DNA from: an uncultured Pelagimonas sp.
GTDB lineage: Bacteria > Pseudomonadota > Alphaproteobacteria > Rhodobacterales > Rhodobacteraceae
Direction of reading: 5' to 3'
Length of the DNA: 64,000 nt
Assembly (NCBI GenBank): GCA_947497905.1
Contig: CANMIH010000004.1
Span: 209,675 to 273,674, forward strand
Shown here: one piece after another, positions 1-12,185 of the stretch
How positions within the stretch are numbered: position 1 is the first letter of the stretch
How the letters are laid out: each line of letters begins with the position of its first letter
The notes under the pieces: generated by a model
What the model saw: the letters and a program-made list of their open reading frames with translations, nothing else
What the model was told of the DNA's origin: nothing
Databases searched by the model: none
Translations under genes and position numbers: made by a program

Positions 1-1886
1 TGAAGCGTGTCATTTATTTTGCTACCGATACACTTCTAATCCCAATAGGGTTTATATCTGCGGTTTCGCTTCGATACGGATCTGAGGCCCCATCTTTGCA
101 AGAGTTGTGGCCACATATCGCGATTTTGATGTGCCTTGGTGCAATCATAATATCCGCGTTTGGATTGCCGAAGATAAAACTGCATACGATAGAAAATAGG
201 GCAATTTTCCAAATTACGTATGTTGCGGCGTTTCTGGCCCTTGTTTCAATTGTCGTAAACTATGCTTTCGAGGTATCCGATCCACATGCCGTTCCTCTGA
301 TCTTTGGCGCAATTTTCTTTTTGTCATCAACACTTGTTCGTTTGTTTGGGCAAACCGTGATTGGCCACCTGACAAACCGAGATGTGGAAAAGCAACGCGT
401 TCTCATTTATGGGGCGGGGGGTGCCGGGATACAGCTTGCCTCTGCTTTGTCGCTCTCGCGAGAAGCCAAACCCGTCGTATTTGTGGACGATAACTCAAAT
501 TTGCACGGACTTCTCATTGCGGGGTTGCCCGTCTATGCGCCGGAAAAAATTGAGCAGCTTCTGAAGCGTCATCAGATAACCAATGTCCTGCTTGCGCTTC
601 CGACTGTTAACAAAGAGCGCATTGCTGAGCTGACACACAAGTTTAAAAAACTGGGTGTCGAAGCCAAGGCACTGCCATCTTATGTTGATATGATGACAAG
701 TGACACCTTGCAGCGCAATGGACGTCAGGTTTCACCGGATGAGCTATTGGGGCGTAGCAAGATCGCTCTCGATATTCCCCAGATTGCAAAAACCTACGCT
801 GGCCGGGTTGTGATGGTGACAGGGGCAGGCGGGTCCATTGGCTCTGAGCTGTGCCGTCAGCTGATCTATTGTGCCCCTGCTAGAATAGTATTGTTCGAGC
901 TTTCCGAGTATCAACTCTACAAGATCGACCGGGAAATTCGCCCATTGGCTGAGGCCGAAGGGATCGAAATTACAACGCTGCTTGGGTCGGTCACAGATCG
1001 GACCCGTGTCGAAAACGTGATTGCGGAAGAGCAAGTAGAAGTCATTTTGCACGCGGCAGCTTACAAACATGTTCCGATCGTCGAAGAAAACGAGCTCGAA
1101 GGCGTGAAAAACAATGTCTTGGGTACCCAGGTTGTTGCTGAGGCGGCCGCTGCTGCCGAAATCGAACGGTTTATTCTTGTCTCGACGGACAAAGCCGTTC
1201 GCCCGACAAATGTGATGGGCGCTTCAAAACGGATGGCCGAACTTGTGGTTCAGGACATTCAGACACGTCACCCCATGACCAAGTTTACGATGGTGCGGTT
1301 TGGCAATGTGCTGGGCTCCTCAGGGTCGGTGCTTCCGCTCTTCCAAAAGCAGATTGAGGCGGGCGGGCCTGTGACTGTGACACATGCAAAAGTCACTCGG
1401 TTTTTTATGACCATCCCAGAGGCCTCTCGACTGGTGCTTTTGGCTGGGGCCTTTGCCAGCGGTGGGGACGTCTTTGTTCTGGACATGGGCAAGCCGCAAA
1501 AGATCATCGATATAGCCAAACGTATGATCGAACTCTCTGGTCGCACGTTGCGTGATGCCCAAAACGGCAAGGGTGATATTGCAATCAAGATTGTTGGTCT
1601 GCGGCCTGGTGAAAAGCTCTATGAAGAATTGCTTATCGACAACGACAGCCTTGTTGCCACCCCACATCGGAAGATTATGCGGGCAGAAGAAAAGATGCTG
1701 TCTCAGATCGAGGTTCTGGCGTTCTTGCGTGAAATTCAAAGCTGTATTTCTGACTGTGACAGCCTGCGACTACGCAATCTGATTGCAAATAAGGTTGAGG
1801 GTTACCACGTTCAGGAGCCCGACAATGAAGTTCCCCAGAGAGAAGCTCAGCAGGAGGAAGGCACCGCTGCAGCTGCTCTAAGCTAA
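1..1886 (+). CDS. UDP-GlcNAc 4,6-dehydratase-type polysaccharide protein (CapD/FlaA1/PglF family), 5' partial
   Basis: The reading frame is open from the left edge (codons from base 3) to the TAA at 1884-1886, so the true start lies outside the window. The visible N-terminus begins with a hydrophobic segment typical of the four-helix membrane anchor of long CapD-type proteins. A first nucleotide-binding segment (LIYGAGGAG) and a second Rossmann fold (VTGAGGSIGSE) follow. The motif STDKAVRPTNVMGASKR is the family signature in which Met replaces the usual SDR catalytic Tyr, as in membrane-bound UDP-GlcNAc 4,6-dehydratases (PglF/WbpM). Such enzymes make 4-keto-6-deoxy sugar nucleotides for glycan synthesis at the inner membrane. 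The neighbouring yjbF/yjbH-like and Wzz genes support a role in surface polysaccharide. Family call is firm; the exact sugar substrate is inferred. Confidence 0.9.
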   Translation, partial: KRVIYFATDTLLIPIGFISAVSLRYGSEAPSLQELWPHIAILMCLGAIIISAFGLPKIKLHTIENRAIFQITYVAAFLALVSIVVNYAFEVSDPHAVPLIFGAIFFLSSTLVRLFGQTVIGHLTNRDVEKQRVLIYGAGGAGIQLASALSLSREAKPVVFVDDNSNLHGLLIAGLPVYAPEKIEQLLKRHQITNVLLALPTVNKERIAELTHKFKKLGVEAKALPSYVDMMTSDTLQRNGRQVSPDELLGRSKIALDIPQIAKTYAGRVVMVTGAGGSIGSELCRQLIYCAPARIVLFELSEYQLYKIDREIRPLAEAEGIEITTLLGSVTDRTRVENVIAEEQVEVILHAAAYKHVPIVEENELEGVKNNVLGTQVVAEAAAAAEIERFILVSTDKAVRPTNVMGASKRMAELVVQDIQTRHPMTKFTMVRFGNVLGSSGSVLPLFQKQIEAGGPVTVTHAKVTRFFMTIPEASRLVLLAGAFASGGDVFVLDMGKPQKIIDIAKRMIELSGRTLRDAQNGKGDIAIKIVGLRPGEKLYEELLIDNDSLVATPHRKIMRAEEKMLSQIEVLAFLREIQSCISDCDSLRLRNLIANKVEGYHVQEPDNEVPQREAQQEEGTAAAALS

Positions 1887-1910
1887 GGGTTTGTAAGAGA
1901 TAAATGAACC

Positions 1911-1950
1911 AGCGGGCGGGATGATAAACATCCCGCCCGCTGTCGTTTTT
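1911..1950 (+). terminator. Rho-independent terminator after the capD-like gene
   Basis: A perfect 13-bp inverted repeat (1911-1923 with 1929-1941, GC-rich, 5-base loop) is followed by a T-rich stretch ending in TTTTT at 1950. It sits between the convergent dehydratase and yjbF-like genes. Confidence 0.85.
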
Positions 1951-1967
1951 CAGGAGTGCGTCCTGTA

Positions 1968-2600
1968 CTAGGGGCGTTCAATTCGGATATAGCCACGTTG
2001 TTTGCTAATCCACTGCCTTGAAAAGACAATCTGGCCCTTTCCATCAACGACATAAGTGTTCTGAAAAGTATCGTCTGCGCCTGAACACGCTTCAATCACG
2101 CGCGATTGTGCATCACGCGAAATCTGGCAATCATAGGTGCGGGCCTCGACACTATTGTCGCCCCCAAGCGTTCGGTGCCTGCGTTGTGCTGTGCCAGCTC
2201 CGCCCCGCAGCGCATTCCTCGTTTCCGCGACATCCGCATTCATAAGGTCAAACCCTAATCCACGCGTGGCAACCAAAATGCCGTCTTGAAACGACAGGCT
2301 CACCCGGTCTGGTGTGAAATAGGTGATGGTCCCATTGTTTTCACCCGCACCGAAGAGCACCGAAGAAAAACGAGGGTCCTCGACAGTCGCGACAAGCAGA
2401 GGCGCCCCACCAAACTGCGCTCTAACTTCGGGTGTAAGACGCTCTTTGATCTGCTCAGCTGTAATGCCAGGCTGAGATTTTTTGAGCTTTGAGGCCAAGC
2501 CTTTGAAGGTTTGGAAATGCGCTTTGTCGACTGCATCATTGCTACAGCCCGTAAGCAGGATCAGCAGAGGTAGAGCACATATCGATTTGATCGGTTTCAT
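1968..2600 (-). CDS. YjbF/GfcB-like outer-membrane lipoprotein
   Basis: A 210-residue protein with a lipoprotein signal peptide: hydrophobic core, lipobox LLTGC, predicted lipidated Cys19. The body resembles the YjbF/GfcB family of group 4 capsule and exopolysaccharide operons, small periplasm-facing lipoproteins encoded next to the YjbH/GfcD beta-barrel. Its start codon overlaps the stop of the upstream yjbH-like gene by 4 nt (ATGA), so the two are probably translationally coupled. The biochemical role of this family is not established; an export or assembly role in polysaccharide secretion is inferred from context. Confidence 0.75.
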   Translation of the reverse strand: MKPIKSICALPLLILLTGCSNDAVDKAHFQTFKGLASKLKKSQPGITAEQIKERLTPEVRAQFGGAPLLVATVEDPRFSSVLFGAGENNGTITYFTPDRVSLSFQDGILVATRGLGFDLMNADVAETRNALRGGAGTAQRRHRTLGGDNSVEARTYDCQISRDAQSRVIEACSGADDTFQNTYVVDGKGQIVFSRQWISKQRGYIRIERP

Positions 2601-4780
2601 CGCCAGAACCTCCCCCAGCTGCCCTGCATTTCGTTGGCATGATAATCGCGCACAATGGGATGCAGGCGGTCCTTGACGCTAAGATGCGCGCCGCCATCAC
2701 GGAGAATTGGCTGGATCAGCACATCACGTGTGCTCGCGCTGGGTTTACCAATCAGGTGCTCAAGCGGCACGGTTACGCGAATACCTTTGTCGAAAGATCC
2801 TTCGCCAAAATCGGAAAACGAGACGTCAGTCAGAGTTGCATAGGCACCAACTTCCCAGCCATTGTTAAATCGGCGAGACAGTGTGACAGTACCGCCCCAG
2901 TCCCCAGCTAGGTAACGACCGGCATCGATCTTGGCGCTATAGCCTTGAGCAAAGTCATAATAGAGCGAGGCGTGACCCATGGTCACTTCGTAGTCGCGGA
3001 AGCCAAATTTCTGATCAAAGTCCCGTTGTTTGACGTGGTTGATTTCAACGCCAAGAGCAAGCGGGCTGCGCACGGGTTTCCATAGAAGCTCGGTAGAGAC
3101 GCCGCCAAACATGCTTTCCAAATAGCCAACCGACACACGCCCGTAGAGGTTTGTCCCGGGGCGGAAATTATACGTGAGCGAAAGGTTAGGAATTGTCAGG
3201 GCCTCTCGGGCGTAGATGTTCGAATCTGAGCGGACACGCGGCAGTGTCGAGGGATCGGACCGGGTAGATTCATCTCGGTTGCCAAATAGTTTTTGTTGAA
3301 CTTTTCCAGAAACAAACAAACCTGGCAGGATTTCATATTGCGCGGCCAAAGCGATGCCAAAGTCAAAGCGAACGGGGTTTTCGGGATCAAAATAGCTCCC
3401 TTGGACATAGGGTTTTATCGACCAGTTTAAGCCAGAGAGCGTGTCATCATAGGTCAACCTATCCTGTGCTGCGTCGTCAAAGACGGCGCGATCAAAACTC
3501 GCAGTGATGCCATTTGGTGCGAATTCCAGCTCTTCAAGATCGCTCCGTGCGAGGGTGACCTTCGAGATCGGAATGCCGTTTTCGATGGGGATCACAGTCA
3601 AATGTTCGACGCTGTGAGGCAACACGTGTGTTAAGGCGCGCATGGTCCGACCAATGGCCTCTGACCGCGCACCATACCGTTTGTTGGCAATTTTCACGGT
3701 GGCTCGGGTGCCGTTGATGTCAAACGCCTTAAGCTCGATCCCCTCTGTAGCGAGCAAGGTTGTCAGTTGGGTGGCCATTGGTTGTGAGCTGTCGACCAAG
3801 GGGGGCCAACTTTGTGCAGCTTCAATGCCATTTTGGCGAGGTTTGACCGGGAGCGGCGCAGACCCGGCGCCGCCGTTGTTTGCGGGACGCTTGGGGTTGG
3901 TCAGCAGGTTCGCCGTAAAGCCAATTTCTGATCCGTGCAGATAGTGGGCTTGCAGATGAATGCTGTTGCCCCATTTGTAATCGACACCAAAATTGAGTGG
4001 TGACTTGCGTTCAAACAGGTTCAGGGTCGTCGCTGCGATATCATACGCATCTGAGGAGTATTCCATCTTCAACGTGAGCTGATCGTTCACGGCATAAGAC
4101 AGGCCCCCAAACAGAGCCGCATCGCCACGGAAAAATTTCTGGGTTTCAATCTGCCCACCCGAGCCACGGCGTCCGCCGGGGCGATGTCGGAAATACTCGC
4201 TGATCGAGACAAGTGGGTTGGTAAATCCGCCCGCGCTCGCAAAGCGCCCCCAACCAATACCGCCACTGACGGCAAGCCGCGGGGAGAGGTGTTTTGTTGC
4301 AACCAGATACTCGCCCGAATACACACTTGTGCCGATGAAATCCTGAAGACCGATTGCAACGGCGGGCCGAATGCGCCCCTCGGTCAGAAGTTGGTATCGT
4401 AGATCAAAAGACCGGTCATAGGTGGTGGCACCTCCGCTTAAAAACTGGTCAATGCTTGAATAGCGAAAGGTTCCAATGAGACGGGGCGCAATCTGGAAGG
4501 ACAATGAGGCTCGGGTTGCACCCGCAAAGTCCGAATAGGTTGTGATCAATTCACCATCTGGTGCCATCAAAGCCGAGGGCGTGTCGATCAGCCCTGGCAT
4601 GCCGTAAACGTTATAGGTGTCTCTTTGGGGGTGTGGCGCAGTTTCAGCAGCGGTCATGTTTGGAAACGCCAACAGCAAAGACCCGATTATGCAAAGCGAT
4701 TGAACAGATCGAACTGAATAGGGTGCTGTGCTTCTTGTTCCAGATTGAATAGAGGTCGCTCGGTCATCACGTTTATTCAA
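2597..4780 (-). CDS. YjbH/GfcD-like outer-membrane exopolysaccharide protein
   Basis: About 727 residues. The chosen start is the TTG at 4780-4778, because a strong Shine-Dalgarno sequence (AGGGGGTGA) lies just upstream; longer in-frame starts up to 4876 lack one. A signal peptide follows (hydrophobic run ending near TAAETA). The mature N-terminus contains NVYGMPGLIDTPSA, a landmark of the YjbH family of large outer-membrane beta-barrel proteins. Many alternating aromatic/polar strands follow (for example 'YSSDAYDIAATTLNLFER'), consistent with a barrel. Related proteins accompany YjbF/GfcB lipoproteins in capsule and EPS clusters and may form an export pore. The gene is transcribed away from the Wzz-type gene at 5083. 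Confidence 0.8.
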   Translation of the reverse strand: MNKRDDRATSIQSGTRSTAPYSVRSVQSLCIIGSLLLAFPNMTAAETAPHPQRDTYNVYGMPGLIDTPSALMAPDGELITTYSDFAGATRASLSFQIAPRLIGTFRYSSIDQFLSGGATTYDRSFDLRYQLLTEGRIRPAVAIGLQDFIGTSVYSGEYLVATKHLSPRLAVSGGIGWGRFASAGGFTNPLVSISEYFRHRPGGRRGSGGQIETQKFFRGDAALFGGLSYAVNDQLTLKMEYSSDAYDIAATTLNLFERKSPLNFGVDYKWGNSIHLQAHYLHGSEIGFTANLLTNPKRPANNGGAGSAPLPVKPRQNGIEAAQSWPPLVDSSQPMATQLTTLLATEGIELKAFDINGTRATVKIANKRYGARSEAIGRTMRALTHVLPHSVEHLTVIPIENGIPISKVTLARSDLEELEFAPNGITASFDRAVFDDAAQDRLTYDDTLSGLNWSIKPYVQGSYFDPENPVRFDFGIALAAQYEILPGLFVSGKVQQKLFGNRDESTRSDPSTLPRVRSDSNIYAREALTIPNLSLTYNFRPGTNLYGRVSVGYLESMFGGVSTELLWKPVRSPLALGVEINHVKQRDFDQKFGFRDYEVTMGHASLYYDFAQGYSAKIDAGRYLAGDWGGTVTLSRRFNNGWEVGAYATLTDVSFSDFGEGSFDKGIRVTVPLEHLIGKPSASTRDVLIQPILRDGGAHLSVKDRLHPIVRDYHANEMQGSWGRFWR

Positions 4781-5082
4781 GAGATCACCCCCTACTTGGT
4801 TGCACTCTTTTCTTTGTAACACGCTTCTGCAGTTCTGAGCAGGATTGTGCGCTTTGCTGGCAAGGTAACAGTGCACCTGTAGGATACTTGCATCAGATCC
4901 GATGAATTGGGGGCATTCGGCGTGATCTGGCTCGGAAATTCCCGTTTGTTTGGTGAGGGTTCAATCTCAGATGGAAATTTTTGAGAAATACAGATATCAA
5001 AGGGTGAGGTGTCGCGCCTTCCAAAGGCTTCGCGACAATCGAGTTTCGTAATATAGTGTCCTAACGTCGCGTTGTTCAATTC
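4781..5082. promoter_or_regulatory. Divergent intergenic region, yjbH-like / wzz-like
   Basis: This 302-bp stretch holds no convincing gene. It must contain the promoters for the leftward yjbH-yjbF pair and the rightward wzz-like gene. A possible -10 for the rightward gene is TAATAT at 5049-5054, about 30 nt before its ATG, without a clear -35. No Shine-Dalgarno is visible before the ATG at 5083. Confidence 0.4.
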
Positions 5083-7014
5083 ATGACAGAAATTCCCCAT
5101 CAAGATGACGAACTCGACCTGAAAGAGCTGGGCCTGCTGCTCTGGTCGTACAAGTTTCTGATTTCCGTTTCCATTTTGCTAATTACAAGCTTGGCTGTTT
5201 TCTATGCGCAAAGCCGCACGCCTCAGTATCAGGCGGTTTCGATTTTCGAGTTGCAAGGAAGATCTAGTGGCCCGCGCCTGCCGAGTGAATATGCTGGTCT
5301 GGTGGGGTTGGCAGGGATCTCCCTCGGGGAAGGGAAAAGCAAGGGTGTTTTTGATCGTATTGAAGGGCGCGATTTTATTGCCCGGATTTCTCAAGACCTG
5401 ATGCTTGCCGACGATCCCTTTTTTGTGCCTGAAGACATTGAAAGCCAAGGTGTTGTGGAGCGTATCAGCACGTTTTTCAATCTAGAATATGAACGGCCCA
5501 AGAAACGTGCCGATTTAGATCAAATCACATCTGTCTATCTCGACAATGTCGAGGCGAGCGAAACACCCAACGGATCGTTCAAAATTGAGGTGACGCATGA
5601 CGACCCGAACCGCGCAGCTGATGTTGCGAATGGGATTGTCTCTCGCGTATTGTCTGAGTTGAGCAAGGAGGAGAAAGATGAGCAGCAACAGCAGCTTACT
5701 TATCTTTCAGATCAACTTGCAAACGCGTTGGCCGAAACGGAACGAACCAAGAAATCCGTCGCAGATTTCGCATTGGCAAACAGTCTGTCGTCTCAGGAGG
5801 CTTTTACCTCAAGGTCGCAGTTGATGTATGATCTTCGAGAAGATCTTGCCGATACGCAGGAAATGCTTGGAGCGGTTAACACGCTTTCAGAAGTTCTAGG
5901 TGCGAATAGAAATCCGACGGCAGATGATTATCAGGCCCTGCGGATCCAATCCCCGATCGTCGATGATGTTGATTTCCGACGTCTTCTGGGGGTGCCCGAA
6001 GCACTGGATTCTTGGGAGTGGCCGCCTGCGTCGCGCCTTGGGGGGTTTGCATTTACCCTGCGAGATCGGGCCGCCCGGATCGAACGCTCGATAGACAAAC
6101 TGTTGCTGGAGGCTGAGCGGTACGCTGTGTCGACCGAAAACCTGGCCGCGCTCCAGCGTGAAGCAAATGTCGCCGAGGCTACATACAATGTGTTGATTGA
6201 ACAGGTCAAAGCTCAGTCACTCGCCAGCGGATATCAGGCAAACTTAGCGAAGATCTATCAATCGGCCTTCGCGCCTGACCGACCGGCCTCGCCGAACAAG
6301 GTGATGATCATCGCGGTTGGTGTGGTGCTGGGCGCGTTGCTTGGTGCAGGGTGTGCAATCATTCTGGGGAAATCCTCGGATCGAATCTATTCTACAAATG
6401 TGATCCGAGAGACTGCAGCGGCTAAAATCGATGTCGACCTGCCGCGACTGGCGAAGTTTAAGCCAAATGTCTTTGCGCGCAGAGGGGATCAAAGTTCAAA
6501 CACATCGAAAAGTCAGGCGTTGGAGCTTTTGGTGTCAATCGACGCGAGGGCGTCGCGCGTGGTTCTGCTTACCACCTCGACCAAAGGCACAAATCCGATG
6601 ACCTTGGCCTCGTCAATCGCACAAGGTCTTAAAACTCCAGAGCGTCGGATCGGAGTGCTTTATTTGGGGGATGACATCAGCCTACCCTCAGATCCGGAGG
6701 AGGACACAGAGATTGCTGTTGTGTCGCGCGCCAAACTGCACGAGATCGACTTTCTTGTTGCAAAACGGGGCCAATCTGTCGCTGGGATGTTGTCGTCGGG
6801 TGTGGTCGACGATTTGATCACCAAAGATGGCGGGCTGTTTGATGTACTGATTGTAGTTGCCTCTGAGGATTACGCGCTGGCGGCGTCGCGTGGTGTTGCG
6901 AAGCATGACCCTTATGGCATTTTGCTGACGCGTCCGGGGCGAACAGCAAAGGCCGTCTTGTCGAAACTCGCCGAGATCTATCCGCTTGATGCCAACGTGA
7001 TATTGTCCCGCTGA
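5083..7014 (+). CDS. Wzz-type polysaccharide co-polymerase fused to a degenerate BY-kinase-like domain
   Basis: A 643-residue protein. An N-terminal transmembrane helix (about 29-45) is followed by a Wzz/GumC periplasmic domain with extended coiled-coil segments (roughly 190-400). A second transmembrane helix follows (about 407-428, MIIAVGVVLGALLGAG), preceded by the characteristic proline-rich APDRPASPNK. The C-terminal cytoplasmic portion (about 480-643) has the fold signature of a bacterial tyrosine kinase: VVLLTTSTKGTNPMT at about 494-508 sits where a Walker A belongs, but the GxGKT/S core is missing. Such proteins control polysaccharide chain length and export. I infer a catalytically inactive kinase-like regulatory domain. 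Confidence 0.8.
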   Translation: MTEIPHQDDELDLKELGLLLWSYKFLISVSILLITSLAVFYAQSRTPQYQAVSIFELQGRSSGPRLPSEYAGLVGLAGISLGEGKSKGVFDRIEGRDFIARISQDLMLADDPFFVPEDIESQGVVERISTFFNLEYERPKKRADLDQITSVYLDNVEASETPNGSFKIEVTHDDPNRAADVANGIVSRVLSELSKEEKDEQQQQLTYLSDQLANALAETERTKKSVADFALANSLSSQEAFTSRSQLMYDLREDLADTQEMLGAVNTLSEVLGANRNPTADDYQALRIQSPIVDDVDFRRLLGVPEALDSWEWPPASRLGGFAFTLRDRAARIERSIDKLLLEAERYAVSTENLAALQREANVAEATYNVLIEQVKAQSLASGYQANLAKIYQSAFAPDRPASPNKVMIIAVGVVLGALLGAGCAIILGKSSDRIYSTNVIRETAAAKIDVDLPRLAKFKPNVFARRGDQSSNTSKSQALELLVSIDARASRVVLLTTSTKGTNPMTLASSIAQGLKTPERRIGVLYLGDDISLPSDPEEDTEIAVVSRAKLHEIDFLVAKRGQSVAGMLSSGVVDDLITKDGGLFDVLIVVASEDYALAASRGVAKHDPYGILLTRPGRTAKAVLSKLAEIYPLDANVILSR

Positions 7015-7093
7015 TGGGTTTGTTGGTCCGGTCTCGATCCCGAATGGGCGCTAAGTTTGATGGAACACCGTTTCTCCTAATCTGAGATTTCTA

Positions 7094-7117
7094 TCGCGCG
7101 TCTAGGGATTCGCGCGA
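7094..7117. repeat. Inverted repeat between convergent wzz-like and MATE genes
   Basis: TCGCGCG (7094-7100) is repeated inverted as CGCGCGA (7111-7117). It lies between two convergent genes and could act as a terminator stem, but no T-run follows on either strand. Confidence 0.3.
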
Positions 7118-7142
7118 GAGAATGAATAGCAAAGGGGCGGTG

Positions 7143-8531
7143 TTAGCGGTTCCGCCCTGAGAGAGCATGGAGCCGGCTTTGCTCGACAAAGGGATCTGCT
7201 TCGACAGGGTGGAGAAGCCCTTCCGAGACGCGGCGTACCAAAAGCCATGAGATCAGAGCAAAGACTACGCCACCGGCTGCCTGACCAATCAGAACGCCGC
7301 TTGCGCCCCAGTATTGTGCGCCAACAATCACGAAGGGCCACATGCCGATGGTGTTACGGCCCCAGTTGATCCAGCTGGAATACATCGGGTGGCCAAGGTT
7401 GTTAAAGCTCGCGTTGCCAACAAAGATCACTGCATTGAAGAACGAGGCAAGCGCCAGCGGACCACAGAACAGGTAGATCAATGTCAGGGTCATACCCTGC
7501 GCCTCAAATACATCGGCAATCGGACCTCGGAGCACAAACAACACGGCGGAAGCCAGCACAACATAGACCCCTGCAAAGACGATTCCGGCGTTGTAGGCGC
7601 CTTTGACGCGATCAAACTGGCGGGCACCAAAGTTCTGACCGACAATCGGACCGATGGCACCGGAAAGGGCCAAAATCACCGCAAAGGCCAGTGGCATCAA
7701 ACGCCCAATCACTGCCATGCCGGCCACGGCATCTGTGCCAAACTGGGCTATTTCGCGCGTCACGATGGCGCTGCCGACGGGGGTAGCGATATTGGTGAGC
7801 ACTGCAGGTGCGGCGATGGCCGAAACGGCGGCAAGATCGCCACGCACGCCGAACAGGCTGGGGCGCGTAAAGCCCTGGTGGACCTTAAGAACCGGGTACA
7901 TAGCAGCAGCCAACATGGCGAAACGTGAGATCACGGTTGCAATGGCCGCGCCGTCCAATCCTAAACCAAAGCCGAAGATGAACAACGGATCGAGCACCGC
8001 GTTGACCACGCCGCCCGCCAAAGTGGCAAACATCGACCGGCGAGCGTCGCCAAAGGCACGCAGGATGGCCATGCCGGTGATCCCGATGGCGACAATGGGC
8101 ATCGTTGGCAAGATGATGGTCAGATAGCGGGTCGCCAGTCGAGCAACTTCACCTTCCGCGCCGAGAAAACCTAATATTGTCGAGAGGTTAAAGAGAACGA
8201 GAGGTGGGACAATCAAGCCAATGATCACGCCCAGAGTAGCGACGCTTGTGGCGTAACTGCGCGCGGCGGGGATATCATCCGCACCGATGCTGCGCGCGGC
8301 CAGGCTGCCCGCTGCGATGGACAGGCCGATGTTGATCGAGTTGGTGAAAAACAAAATGGTGCCCGCATAGCCAATCGCCGCCGCAAGCGCCTGATTGCCC
8401 AGCATTGAAATGAACAGCATGTCGACAAAATCGACCGCAAACATGGCCATAAGCCCGATGCTTGCGGTGAAGGACATGACCGAGACATGCCGCATCAGGC
8501 TGCCTTCTAAGAATACCGCTTTTTGAGCCAT
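7143..8531 (-). CDS. MATE-family multidrug/sodium antiporter
   Basis: About 462 residues from the ATG at 8531-8529 (MAQKAVFLEG), preceded by a weak AAAGGCGA ribosome-binding site; an upstream in-frame start at 8597 looks unlikely. The protein has about twelve hydrophobic helices in two similar halves and NorM/DinF-like motifs such as AVDFVDMLFISMLGNQALAAA in helices 1-2 and 'GQNFGARQFDRVKGAY' in the second half, both typical of MATE exporters. Members expel cationic drugs or metabolites in exchange for Na+ or H+. It is separated from katG by a terminator and appears monocistronic. The substrate cannot be read from sequence. Confidence 0.85.
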   Translation of the reverse strand: MAQKAVFLEGSLMRHVSVMSFTASIGLMAMFAVDFVDMLFISMLGNQALAAAIGYAGTILFFTNSINIGLSIAAGSLAARSIGADDIPAARSYATSVATLGVIIGLIVPPLVLFNLSTILGFLGAEGEVARLATRYLTIILPTMPIVAIGITGMAILRAFGDARRSMFATLAGGVVNAVLDPLFIFGFGLGLDGAAIATVISRFAMLAAAMYPVLKVHQGFTRPSLFGVRGDLAAVSAIAAPAVLTNIATPVGSAIVTREIAQFGTDAVAGMAVIGRLMPLAFAVILALSGAIGPIVGQNFGARQFDRVKGAYNAGIVFAGVYVVLASAVLFVLRGPIADVFEAQGMTLTLIYLFCGPLALASFFNAVIFVGNASFNNLGHPMYSSWINWGRNTIGMWPFVIVGAQYWGASGVLIGQAAGGVVFALISWLLVRRVSEGLLHPVEADPFVEQSRLHALSGRNR

Positions 8532-8645
8532 GGTTTCGCCTTTCGCGCGTTGGCCTAAATCATTGCACCACCTTATGCGGCTTTCCTTTTTGTGCATATG
8601 GGGGATTGTGTGGGCGCACGGCGTTCAATCTGTGCATTGTTGAAC

Positions 8646-8679
8646 AAAAGGAAACGGCACCCCAAATCGGGATGCCGTT
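8646..8679 (-). terminator. Terminator after katG
   Basis: On the minus strand AACGGCA (8679-8673) and TGCCGTT (8659-8653) pair, extended by a CCC/GGG step, and are followed by TCCTTTT. It lies directly downstream of katG and upstream of the MATE gene. A further inverted repeat, CTTTGTAC/GTACAAAG, is at 8694-8701 and 8719-8726. Confidence 0.6.
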
Positions 8680-8732
8680 GTACAGTTTGTCACCTTTGTA
8701 CGCTCGCTTACGCAAAGTGTACAAAGATGAGA

Positions 8733-11914
<3,182 letters not shown>

Positions 11915-12084
11915 CGTGGCGTTTCAGAGTGTGAGTACGCCTATTGGTTGTGTTGCTCCCAATACTTCTTGGCAGCGATCAGGGGGTTTGATTATGGTGA
12001 CGGTGTGAAGCAGGTGTGTCCGGGCACAAACCGTTTCGTGTGAGGAATTCAGAAAAGTCAATGAATTCAACAGTTAACGGACTT

Positions 12085-12129
12085 ACTAAAAAATTAGTTT
12101 GACAAGAGGTTCCGCTCTGTGAAACCTCT
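12085..12129 (+). promoter_or_regulatory. glpV promoter -35 with overlapping inverted repeats
   Basis: TTGACA at 12099-12104 is a consensus -35 box. It is bracketed by ACTAA/TTAGT (12085-12089 and 12094-12098) and by AGAGGTT/AACCTCT (12105-12111 and 12123-12129). A repressor bound there would cover the core promoter. No good -10 was found at the normal spacing. The rest of 11915-12185 shows nothing else. Confidence 0.45.
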
Positions 12130-12185
12130 ATGACAGTCAGAGGCCACCGGGATTTCTGGCATTACAAATTTAGGGAGGAGTAAAG

